Source of the DNA: Opitutus sp. GAS368
Lineage (GTDB): Bacteria; Verrucomicrobiota; Verrucomicrobiia; Opitutales; Opitutaceae
Direction: 5' to 3'
Length of the DNA stretch: 35,993 bases
Assembly (NCBI GenBank): GCA_945874455.1
Contig: CAMCHO010000026.1
Location: 1 to 35,993, forward strand
Below, piece by piece: positions 20,440 to 27,178 of this stretch. Below the pieces are notes generated by a model, which made no database searches, was not told the DNA's origin, and saw only the letters and a list, made by a program, of their open reading frames with translations. The position numbers were made by a program, and so were the translations under genes. Positions within the stretch are counted from its first letter, which is position 1; each line of letters starts with the position of its first letter.

Positions 20440-21105
20440 ATGTCTGTTCTTGATCCAAGTCTGTTTGCGAAGGGTGGTCCGATGATGTGGGTGCTGCTGG
20501 TGCTCGGCGGGTTCGCGCTCCTGCTCGGCATCGAGCGAACGCTCTATCTCCACCGGGGGCAGATCAAGGCGAAGGCGTTCATCGATGGCATCAAGAACAT
20601 CCTCGCGAAGCGCCGTCTCGTGGAGGCCCTCACCGTGTGCGAAGAGACGCCGGGCCCGGTCGCCGCAGTCGTAAAGGCGGCTTTGTTACACGCGGATGAC
20701 AGCGCTGAATCCATGCGGTTTCACGTGCAAGAGGCGGCGGTGATTGAGCTGCCGGCCTTGGAGCGTCGGTTAGGCTCGATTGCCGCAATTGCGCAGGTTG
20801 CCCCGTTGGTGGGTCTCTTGGGCACCGTGCTCGGGATGGTCACGACTTTTTTGGCGTTCGAGCAAGGTGGCAATTATGCGACCGCCGGGGCGCTTTCAGC
20901 GGGGATGTGGCAGGCGCTGCTCGCGACAGCGGGCAGCTTGATGCTCGCGATTCCGGCGCATTTGGCCCACCATTTTCTGAGCGGACGAGTCCGCGCCGTC
21001 GTGCGGGACGTCGAGTGGTCAGGCAACGAGATCATGAAATTCCTGCTCACCGAGTATCGTGTGGTAAAGTCGGGTGAAGTGGGCACGCCGGGATTGGGCC
21101 AATGA
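20440..21105 (+). CDS. exbB: ExbB/TolQ/MotA-type proton channel protein
   Basis: The 221-residue protein has three membrane segments, at about 15-36, 107-130 and 158-182. It has the conserved block PLVGLLGTVLGMVTTF, which includes the Thr of the ion path, and a second conserved Thr in LLATAGSLMLAIPAHLAHHF. In the family, five such subunits surround an ExbD dimer and use the proton gradient to drive TonB or Tol proteins. N-terminal MSVLDPSLFAKGGPMMW and length are typical of the short ExbB type. Its stop overlaps the start of the exbD-like gene (ATGA, 21102-21105), so the two are translationally coupled. Confidence 0.92.
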   Translation: MSVLDPSLFAKGGPMMWVLLVLGGFALLLGIERTLYLHRGQIKAKAFIDGIKNILAKRRLVEALTVCEETPGPVAAVVKAALLHADDSAESMRFHVQEAAVIELPALERRLGSIAAIAQVAPLVGLLGTVLGMVTTFLAFEQGGNYATAGALSAGMWQALLATAGSLMLAIPAHLAHHFLSGRVRAVVRDVEWSGNEIMKFLLTEYRVVKSGEVGTPGLGQ

Positions 21106-21554
21106 TCACACGTCCGCTCGAACTCTCGTCTCGATTGCGTCCCGAACCGCGGACCTTCGATTGGCTGTTCTACATCAACGGCGGATTGATCGTGTTGTTT
21201 TTCTCGTTGTTTGGGTCACAATTTGTACTCGCGCCTGGGCTTGGCGTCACGTTCCGGCTGCCGACCATGCCGGGCGCTTCGGCTGGAGCGGCGATCACCA
21301 CCCATCGCATCAGCGTGGTGCGGTCGGACCTCATCTTTACCACTGGCGAAGGTGCGATTACCGCGAAGCAACTGCGTGGATGGTTGGAGCGGGAAGCGAA
21401 AAAAACCAAGCAAGCTTCGTTGTTGGTCCTCATTGGGGCGGGCGTGCCCGCCGCTGATTTCACGGAGATTGCCAGCGCGGCCCACGCTGCGGGTTTCGTG
21501 CATGTGCAAATGGGGGCGCAGGATGCCACGACGCCCTCGGTCGGTGGCCGTTAA
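21102..21554 (+). CDS. exbD: ExbD/TolR-like protein with Asn in place of the proton-site Asp
   Basis: The 150-residue protein has one membrane segment (about 22-43) after a short cytoplasmic N-terminus, then a periplasmic domain beginning GLGVTFRLP, the ExbD layout. The periplasmic part contains HRISVVRSDLIFTTGEGAIT and a strand-helix end similar to ExbD (LLVLIGAGVPAADFTEIASAAHAAGF). In classical ExbD and TolR the membrane segment begins PLID or FID, and the Asp is essential for proton flow. Here the aligned motif is YIN (N26). A nearby D20 lies outside the predicted helix. It overlaps exbB by 4 bp and is followed by the TonB-like gene. Family assignment rests on topology, neighbours and these weak similarities. 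Confidence 0.75.
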   Translation: MITRPLELSSRLRPEPRTFDWLFYINGGLIVLFFSLFGSQFVLAPGLGVTFRLPTMPGASAGAAITTHRISVVRSDLIFTTGEGAITAKQLRGWLEREAKKTKQASLLVLIGAGVPAADFTEIASAAHAAGFVHVQMGAQDATTPSVGGR

Positions 21555-21558
21555 TCCG

Positions 21559-22275
21559 ATGGCCGCGCCAAGAACGCCCCAGAAGCTTTGGGTGATCGCT
21601 CTTGCGGGGACCGCAGTCGCCGCCGGTGCGGTGTTGATGTTGTTTCGCGAACCGCCAGCGCTGCGTCCTCCGGCGGAAAAGCCCCCTGCGAAGCGCACCG
21701 TGACCTTGGTCAATGACAAAGACCACGTGGTGACCGAAGAGTCGATTTTACTGGACCCGACGGCGCTGTTCCTGCCGACGCGTTGGAATGCGACTCAGCG
21801 TGAAATCCCGCGCCGCGAGGCGGGGGGAATGTTTCAAGGCTACGACACACCGAGGCACAGTTTCGCTGAAAATGAACTCAAGTTGGGTTTGCCCGCGCCA
21901 ATCGCCGTGCCGACCGGAGCAGCTGAGGCCGTGATGGTCGAAACATCGGTGTCGGCGCTAGTAGGATTAGGTCGGACGGATCAAGCCGTGCCGATCCCGC
22001 CACTGCGGGGCGGATTCGTGGAGATCGTCGCAGCCGCCAGTGGGCGGTCGGTTCTGGCGCAGGCCATTCTTGAGCGTCCGCCCGTGTCGGACCAATGGCA
22101 GCCGGTCGAATTTATGGCTGCGGTGGACGCGTCGGGATTGATTGGGCCCCTCGTCGTAACGACCCGTTCAGGCATCGAAGAAGTGGATAGTTTTTTTTCA
22201 AATTATTTGATTCGGACACTGCGATTCGGTTCGCGTCTCGGGCCCGGTTTCTATCGAATTTCCATCGGGCCGTAG
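21559..22275 (+). CDS. TonB-like membrane-anchored protein
   Basis: The 238-residue protein has an N-terminal membrane anchor (about 10-28) and a proline-rich stretch, EPPALRPPAEKPPAKR (31-46). The C-terminal domain pattern, DASGLIGPLVVTTRSGIEEV through LRFGSRLGPGFYRISIG, recalls the TonB C-terminal fold (short strand, SG, helix, then RF and a closing strand). The match is remote. It lies directly after exbB and exbD, where tonB is expected, so a role in transmitting energy to the outer membrane is a reasonable inference. The GTG at 21544 is an alternative start overlapping the exbD end. tRNA-Thr follows 95 bp later, with no clear terminator between. Confidence 0.62.
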   Translation: MAAPRTPQKLWVIALAGTAVAAGAVLMLFREPPALRPPAEKPPAKRTVTLVNDKDHVVTEESILLDPTALFLPTRWNATQREIPRREAGGMFQGYDTPRHSFAENELKLGLPAPIAVPTGAAEAVMVETSVSALVGLGRTDQAVPIPPLRGGFVEIVAAASGRSVLAQAILERPPVSDQWQPVEFMAAVDASGLIGPLVVTTRSGIEEVDSFFSNYLIRTLRFGSRLGPGFYRISIGP

Positions 22276-22370
22276 AGATTTCGGAGAAATGTTCGAATTT
22301 GCTGTTGACGGTGCGAAATCAGGGTTGCAAGTTCCCCCGCTCTTTTCGTTTTTTGGCACTCCCTTAGTCT

Positions 22371-22446
22371 GCCCAGATAGCTCAGTTGGCAGAGCACGTC
22401 CTTGGTAAGGACGAGGTCACGGGTTCGAATCCCGTTCTGGGCTCCA
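22371..22446 (+). tRNA. tRNA-Thr (anticodon GGT), CCA encoded
   Basis: The 76-nt cloverleaf is complete. The acceptor stem GCCCAGA pairs with TCTGGGC, the D arm is GCTC-loop-GAGC, the anticodon stem CGTCC/GGACG encloses TTGGTAA, and the T arm ACGGG-TTCGAAT-CCCGT is standard. The anticodon GGT reads threonine codons ACC and ACU. It stands directly before tuf, a classical tRNA-tuf arrangement. Confidence 0.97.
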
Positions 22447-22549
22447 GTGCCAGATTACCAACGTCGTTCCGGCTTCTCGACGAAAAACATGAGGTCATCT
22501 TTCATCATCCACACCACCAGTACTAACGTCTCCAACGTCTCACAAGCAC

Positions 22550-23740
22550 ATGGCTAAAGCCTCATTCGAACGCACCAAACCACACGTCAACGTCGGCACC
22601 ATCGGCCACATTGACCATGGCAAGACGACCACGACCGCCTCGATCTTGGCGGTGCAGGCCCGCAAGGGCTTGGCCGAAGTCAAGGCCTATTCGGATATTG
22701 CAAAGGGCGGAACCGTCCGTGATGCGACCAAGACGGTGACGATTGCCGTAGCGCACGTTGAATACGAGACCGCCAAGCGCCACTACGCGCATGTCGATTG
22801 CCCCGGCCACGCCGACTTCGTGAAAAACATGATCACCGGTGCTGCCCAAATGGACGGCGCTATTTTGGTGGTTTCCGCGGCTGACGGCCCAATGCCCCAG
22901 ACCAAGGAGCACGTTTTGCTTGCCCGCCAAGTCGGCGTACCAAAGCTCGTGGTTTTCTTGAATAAGGTCGATCTCATCGACGATCCCGATTTGCTCGAAC
23001 TCGTCGAGGAAGAGATCCGCGATCTTCTGACCAAGTATCAATTCGACGGTAAGAATGCCAAGATCGTCCGTGGCTCCGCCACAGCAGCTCTTGAGGGCAC
23101 CCCTGAAGGCGAAAAAGCTATCGGCGAACTGATGGACGCCATCGATAACGAGATCGCTGAACCGGTTCGCGAGATGGACAAGCCATTCCTGATGTCGGTG
23201 GAAGACGTCTTCTCGATCACTGGCCGCGGTACCGTGGCGACCGGTCGTATCGAGCGTGGTGTAGTTAAGGTCAACGAGGCCGTCGAGATCGTCGGCTTGA
23301 AGGACACTGTGGTCTCCGTGGTTACGGGTATCGAAATGTTCCGCAAGCTGCTCGATAGCGGCCAAGCCGGTGACAACGTGGGCATTTTGCTCCGCGGTAT
23401 CGATAAGGACGGCATTCAACGCGGCCAAGTGCTTGCCGCGCCGAAGAGCATTTTGCCGCACAAGAAGGCCAAGGCTGAGATATATGTTCTCTCCAAGGAC
23501 GAAGGTGGTCGCCATACGCCGTTCTTCAACGGCTACCGTCCTCAGTTCTATTTCCGTACAACTGACGTCACCGGTATCGTCAATCTACCCAAGGGCGTTG
23601 AGATGATCATGCCTGGTGACAATATCGCCGTGGAGATCGACCTCATTGTGCCAATTGCCATGGAGAAGACCCAGAAATTCGCTATCCGTGAGGGTGGCCG
23701 CACCATCGGTGCCGGTCGCGTCTCTGAGATCATCGAGTAA
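22550..23740 (+). CDS. tuf: Elongation factor Tu, with a divergent switch I
   Basis: The 396-residue protein delivers aminoacyl-tRNA to the ribosome as a GTPase. The three domains are complete: P-loop GHIDHGKTT (19-27), DCPGHAD (83-89), NKVD (138-141), GSA for base recognition, and the domain-2 and -3 motifs [25 protein letters not shown] and [12 protein letters not shown]. The switch I segment is unusual: where nearly all EF-Tu read EEKARGITI, this one reads RDATKTVTI (57-65). The Mg-binding Thr (T64) is kept but the RGI part is KTV. Val20 of the P-loop (E. coli numbering) is Ile here, and gate residue Ile60 is Val. The gene lies between tRNA-Thr and tRNA-Trp and starts with no evident Shine-Dalgarno sequence. 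Confidence 0.98.
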   Translation: MAKASFERTKPHVNVGTIGHIDHGKTTTTASILAVQARKGLAEVKAYSDIAKGGTVRDATKTVTIAVAHVEYETAKRHYAHVDCPGHADFVKNMITGAAQMDGAILVVSAADGPMPQTKEHVLLARQVGVPKLVVFLNKVDLIDDPDLLELVEEEIRDLLTKYQFDGKNAKIVRGSATAALEGTPEGEKAIGELMDAIDNEIAEPVREMDKPFLMSVEDVFSITGRGTVATGRIERGVVKVNEAVEIVGLKDTVVSVVTGIEMFRKLLDSGQAGDNVGILLRGIDKDGIQRGQVLAAPKSILPHKKAKAEIYVLSKDEGGRHTPFFNGYRPQFYFRTTDVTGIVNLPKGVEMIMPGDNIAVEIDLIVPIAMEKTQKFAIREGGRTIGAGRVSEIIE

Positions 23741-23770
23741 GCTGTCGGCCAACCCTCTAAACTCGACACC

Positions 23771-23797
23771 GCCGAGGCCTCAAACTGGGGCCTCGGC
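23771..23797 (+). terminator. Hairpin after tuf (weak terminator or processing site)
   Basis: A perfect 9-bp GC-rich stem, GCCGAGGCC/GGCCTCGGC, with a 9-nt loop lies 30 bp after the tuf stop. No T-run follows, so it may mark RNA processing or a partial stop rather than full termination before tRNA-Trp. Confidence 0.55.
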
Positions 23798-23822
23798 TGC
23801 GTCGTCTAAGAAAGCCCATTAC

Positions 23823-23898
23823 AGGCGTGTAGCTCAATTGGTAGAGTAGCGGTCTCCAAAACCGTTGGTTGGGGGTTCGATTCCCTCCGCGCCTGCCA
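23823..23898 (+). tRNA. tRNA-Trp (anticodon CCA), CCA tail encoded
   Basis: The 76-nt cloverleaf has acceptor stem AGGCGTG/CGCGCCT, anticodon arm GCGGT-CTCCAAA-ACCGT and a T arm with GTTCGATTC. The anticodon CCA gives tryptophan. It is placed just before secE, as in many bacteria where tRNA-Trp precedes secE-nusG. Confidence 0.96.
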
Positions 23899-23908
23899 TA
23901 TTCCGTTC

Positions 23909-24112
23909 ATGAAAAATCCGTTCCGCAGCACCCGCATCTTCCTCGGCGAAATGGTCGGAGAGCTTCAAAAAGCTACTTGGCCCTCCCGCATAGAATTGCG
24001 TGACTCTACCATCGTGGTCGTCTTCGCCGCGGTTATCCTCGGTGTTTTCACCGCCATCAGCGATTTTTCGCTCACTCAAGTCGTGATCCTTTTCACCGAT
24101 TGGGTCAGCTAA
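23909..24112 (+). CDS. secE: Preprotein translocase subunit SecE
   Basis: The 67-residue protein is the short one-helix SecE form. It has the amphipathic segment MVGELQKATWPSRIELRDSTI (15-35) with the family motif E-x-x-K-x-x-WP-x-R-x-E, followed by one membrane helix (36-55). SecE clamps the two halves of SecY in the Sec channel. The start lies 10 bp after the encoded CCA of tRNA-Trp and 18 bp separate its stop from nusG. Confidence 0.96.
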   Translation: MKNPFRSTRIFLGEMVGELQKATWPSRIELRDSTIVVVFAAVILGVFTAISDFSLTQVVILFTDWVS

Positions 24113-24130
24113 CCTCGGTCCTGACCATCC

Positions 24131-24709
24131 ATGTCCACTCAAACGACCGCGCCCGCCAGCGCCCAGTGGTTCGCTCTTCACACGCTTTCCGGCCAGGAAA
24201 ACAAGGTGAAGCATTACATCGAGAAATTTAAAAAGGCCGAAGAACTTGACGATGCTATTTTCGAAGTTCTCCTTCCGACTGAAGTCGTTTCAGAGGTCAA
24301 GAACGGTAAAAAGTCCACCAAAGTTCGCAAACTTTACCCTGGCTATGTCTTCATCCAAATGTGCCTCTACGGTGAGGACCAGAAGGTGATTAACAAACCG
24401 TGGTATTTTGTGAAGGAAGTCGCTGGCGTGATCGGTTTCGTGGGCGGTGATCGTCCGGCCGCTCTTCGTCAATCTGAAATTGACGAAATCCGTTCTCGTA
24501 TTGAGGCGGCCAACGGTAAGGAAGTTCCGAAAATCCAGTACTTGGTTGGCGAGGAAGTCAAAATTACGGATGGCGCCTTTGCGTCGCTCACTGGGCGGAT
24601 CGACGAGATCGATCCAGACCGTGGTAAGCTGAAGGTATCTGTTTCTATTTTCGGACGATTTACGCCGGTCGAGCTCGAATATTGGCAGGTGCAACGCCTC
24701 ACCGAGTGA
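24131..24709 (+). CDS. nusG: Transcription termination/antitermination protein NusG
   Basis: The 192-residue protein binds RNA polymerase and links it to Rho or to ribosomal S10. The NGN domain is at about 12-120: QWFALHTLSGQENKVKHYIE, FEVLLPTEVV, KLYPGYVFIQM, WYFVKEVAGVIGFVGG. The KOW domain is at about 138-190: GEEVKITDGAFASLTGRIDEI, then LKVSVSIFGRFTPVELE. It follows secE and precedes rplK, the classical order. Confidence 0.98.
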   Translation: MSTQTTAPASAQWFALHTLSGQENKVKHYIEKFKKAEELDDAIFEVLLPTEVVSEVKNGKKSTKVRKLYPGYVFIQMCLYGEDQKVINKPWYFVKEVAGVIGFVGGDRPAALRQSEIDEIRSRIEAANGKEVPKIQYLVGEEVKITDGAFASLTGRIDEIDPDRGKLKVSVSIFGRFTPVELEYWQVQRLTE

Positions 24710-24777
24710 GGCTCCGTAGCTACGTGCCTGCCGCCCTCCGCACCCTCTCAAACTAAACATCCGTCACTCTAACTCAC

Positions 24778-25203
24778 ATGGCCAAGAAGATCCAAGGTTA
24801 CATCCGACTCCAATTGCCCGCCGGTGCCGCGAATCCCGCGCCCCCGGTCGGTCCCGCCCTTGGCGCGCAAGGCGTCAATATCATGGCGTTCTGCAAGGAC
24901 TTTAACGCCCGCACTAAGGACCAAAACGGGATGATCCTGCCCGTGGTCATCACGGTGTTCACCGACAAGAGCTTCACTTTTATTCTCAAGTCGCCCCCGG
25001 CGAGCGTCCTCCTGAAGAAGGCCGCGAATATTGCCAGCGGTTCGGCCAAACCCAACCAAGACAAGGTCGGCAAGGTCACGACCAAGCAGCTCGCGGAAAT
25101 CTGGAAGCTCAAGAAGGCCGACATGAATGCCAAAGATGAGGCCGCTGGTATCAAGATCATCGCCGGAACCGCCCGTAATATGGGCATCGAAGTCGTCGGC
25201 TAA
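24778..25203 (+). CDS. rplK: 50S ribosomal protein L11 (uL11)
   Basis: The 141-residue protein has typical N-terminal [23 protein letters not shown], with the prolines contacted by thiostrepton and used by EF-G and RelA signalling. The C-terminal rRNA-binding domain ends [12 protein letters not shown]. Length is standard. L11 sits in the ribosomal stalk base with L10. The start codon lacks an obvious Shine-Dalgarno sequence. Confidence 0.98.
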   Translation: MAKKIQGYIRLQLPAGAANPAPPVGPALGAQGVNIMAFCKDFNARTKDQNGMILPVVITVFTDKSFTFILKSPPASVLLKKAANIASGSAKPNQDKVGKVTTKQLAEIWKLKKADMNAKDEAAGIKIIAGTARNMGIEVVG

Positions 25204-25272
25204 TTTTTGTCCGCACTAAAATAACACTCGCCGCGGGAGTCCTCACGGACGTTAGCACCGCAAGGAGTCAAT

Positions 25273-25971
25273 ATGCCCAAAGCCCATAGCAAACGCTACA
25301 ACAGCGCCGTAAAAGTCGCTGATCTCACTAAGGATTATCCGCTTAAAGAAGCGATCGAGATCCTTGCCAAATTCCCAAAGGCCAAATTCGACGAGACCGT
25401 TGAGTTTTCATTTCGTCTCGGCGTCGATGGGACGTCAGGCGACCAGAACGTGCGCGGTACTACGCCGCTCCCGAATGGTTCTGGTAAAAAGGTCCGCGTG
25501 TTGGTCTTCACCGACGACACCGCGAAGGCGCTCGCTGCCGGCGCCGATCATGCCGGTCTCGCCGACATGATGCAGAAAATCAACGAGGGTTGGCTCGATT
25601 TCGACGTCGCGATCGCGACGACCGAAGCGATGAAGCAAGTCCGCACGCTCGCTCGCGTCCTCGGCCCCAAGGGCCTCATGCCTAATCCGAAGTCGGGTAC
25701 GGTGACAGACGACATTCCAGCCGGTATCAAGGCCGTCAAGGCCGGCCGCGTGGAGTTCAAAATGGACAAATCCGCTAACATCGGCATCGGCGTTGGCAAG
25801 CGCTCGTTTACGACCGCGCAGATCCTTGAAAACGCGCAGGTCGTTTTGGAAGCTGTGGGTAAAGCCAAGCCAGCCTCTTTCAAGGGTGGGCAATTTATCA
25901 AGACGATCGCCCTCTCATCCAGCATGAGCCCCGGCATTCGCATCTCGTCCACTGAGTTCAGCAAATACTAA
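25273..25971 (+). CDS. rplA: 50S ribosomal protein L1 (uL1)
   Basis: The 232-residue protein binds 23S rRNA at the L1 stalk and helps release tRNA from the E site. Family blocks include VEFSFRLGVDGTSGDQNVRGT, PLPNGSGKKVRVLVF, VLGPKGLMPNPKSGTVTDDI and VEFKMDKSANIGIGVGKRSF. AAGGAG at 25262-25267 is a good ribosome-binding site seven bases before the ATG. In other bacteria L1 represses its own operon; no clear mimic of the L1 site was identified. Confidence 0.98.
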   Translation: MPKAHSKRYNSAVKVADLTKDYPLKEAIEILAKFPKAKFDETVEFSFRLGVDGTSGDQNVRGTTPLPNGSGKKVRVLVFTDDTAKALAAGADHAGLADMMQKINEGWLDFDVAIATTEAMKQVRTLARVLGPKGLMPNPKSGTVTDDIPAGIKAVKAGRVEFKMDKSANIGIGVGKRSFTTAQILENAQVVLEAVGKAKPASFKGGQFIKTIALSSSMSPGIRISSTEFSKY

Positions 25972-25985
25972 AAGGATTCACGACC

Positions 25986-26483
25986 ATGAGAGCCGAAAAA
26001 AATTACCTGATCAAAGAGGTCGAGACCCATCTCAAGAAGTCCGACTACGTTATCCTCACCAATTTCTCGAAGGTGACCGTCGCCGACGCTGCCGATTTGC
26101 GCAAGCGACTCGAGGCCGAAAAGGCCGAGTTCCACGTCGTTAAAAACAGCTCTCTCCGCGTTGCGGCCAAGACCATGGGTCTGCCTGATTTCGAGAGCGC
26201 GTTGACGGGACCAACTGCTGTCATTGTGGGTGGGAATAACTCCGCTGGAGTCGCGAAAATCCTGAAGAAGTATTTCGGGGAAAAGCAGAAGCTCGAAGTG
26301 AAGATCGGCGTGATCGACAAGAAGCTCGTTAGCGCTGCCGACCTCGCCAAGATCGCCGACCTGCCCTCGTTCGAGGCACTGCGTTCGCAACTGCTTGGTC
26401 TGTTCACGCAGAACGCGGCGTCCTTCGTCCGCCTCCTCGACGCCAAGGTCAAGAAGGAGCAGCCCGCTGCTCCGGCCGCCTAA
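25986..26483 (+). CDS. rplJ: 50S ribosomal protein L10 (uL10)
   Basis: The 165-residue protein anchors L7/L12 dimers to the ribosome. It starts MRAEKNYLIKEVETHLKKSD and has the rRNA-binding block VTVADAADLRKRLEAEKAEFHVVKN and NSSLRVAAKTMGL. The C-terminal helix (about 130-158) carries the L12-binding part. It begins 14 bp after rplA, with AAAGGA as ribosome-binding site, so there is no room for a separate L10 leader RNA here. Confidence 0.97.
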   Translation: MRAEKNYLIKEVETHLKKSDYVILTNFSKVTVADAADLRKRLEAEKAEFHVVKNSSLRVAAKTMGLPDFESALTGPTAVIVGGNNSAGVAKILKKYFGEKQKLEVKIGVIDKKLVSAADLAKIADLPSFEALRSQLLGLFTQNAASFVRLLDAKVKKEQPAAPAA

Positions 26484-26507
26484 GTCCGCATCAATCCCGT
26501 CCATTTT

Positions 26508-26523
26508 CCCGGCGTGAGCCGGG
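26508..26523 (+). other. Hairpin in the rplJ-rplL spacer
   Basis: A perfect 6-bp GC stem closes a GTGA tetraloop: CCCGGC, GTGA, GCCGGG. No T-run follows. The 131-bp spacer is a plausible place for RNA processing or differential expression of L12, which is needed in excess over L10. Confidence 0.5.
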
Positions 26524-26614
26524 ATCCCAATATCCATTGTGGCAGGCTAGGGGATACGTCTCTTAAACGCGTTTCACTCTTCGAAACCGCTAGTCGGCCC
26601 AAGGAAAAGTCAAC

Positions 26615-26998
26615 ATGAGCAACATTACCAAAGACCAAGTTATCGAGTGGCTGTCCGCGCAGACGATTCTCGATCTCGCAAGCCTCGTCAAAGATCTCGA
26701 AGGCAAGTGGGGCGTATCCGCCGCAGCTGCCGCCGCTCCGGCTGCTGCCGGTGGCGCTGCCGCTGCCGCTCCTGCGGCTGAGGTTCAGACCGAGTTCTCC
26801 GTTATCCTGAAAGCCGCAGGCGCGAACAAGATCGGCGTCATCAAGGAAGTCCGTGCCATCACTGGCCTGGGCCTCAAGGAAGCCAAGGATCTCGTCGAAG
26901 CAGCCCCGAAGCCCGTCAAGGAGAACGCTCCCAAGGCCGAGGCCGAGGAAATCAAGAAGAAGCTCGAGGCCGCCGGCGCCCAAGTCGAGCTCAAGTAA
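26615..26998 (+). CDS. rplL: 50S ribosomal protein L7/L12 (bL12)
   Basis: The 127-residue stalk protein recruits translation GTPases. The N-terminal dimerisation part is followed by an Ala/Pro/Gly hinge ([20 protein letters not shown], about 36-55) and the conserved C-terminal domain: [54 protein letters not shown] nine bases upstream serves as ribosome-binding site. The hinge is rather Ala-rich but otherwise regular. Confidence 0.98.
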   Translation: MSNITKDQVIEWLSAQTILDLASLVKDLEGKWGVSAAAAAAPAAAGGAAAAAPAAEVQTEFSVILKAAGANKIGVIKEVRAITGLGLKEAKDLVEAAPKPVKENAPKAEAEEIKKKLEAAGAQVELK

Positions 26999-27047
26999 GT
27001 CTACCGCGAAGCTTGGCGATTTCACTCGCACATCTTCCGTTCATTAC

Positions 27048-27079
27048 GGGACAGGCCGTGCGCCCGCATGGCCTGTCCT
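27048..27079 (+). terminator. Attenuator-like hairpin between rplL and rpoB
   Basis: A 9-bp stem, GGACAGGCC/GGCCTGTCC, with a 12-nt loop is followed by TTTGCTGTTT. This is a partial terminator in the same place as the rplL-rpoB attenuator known in E. coli, consistent with lower rpoBC than ribosomal-protein expression. Confidence 0.7.
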
Positions 27080-27178
27080 TTGCTGTTTCCCTTTCCGTTC
27101 ATTCGTTTGTCTCCAGCGTTTCGCCCTCAGCGAGCCGCTCCGTCCCTTTCAGCCTTCCAACTCTCACCGGGAACTCCC

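Noticed and set aside
22305-22333. TTGACG at 22305 as promoter -35 of tRNA-Thr/tuf
   Set aside because: No acceptable -10 at 16-18 bp (only CAAGTT or AAGTTC), so it cannot be separated from chance.
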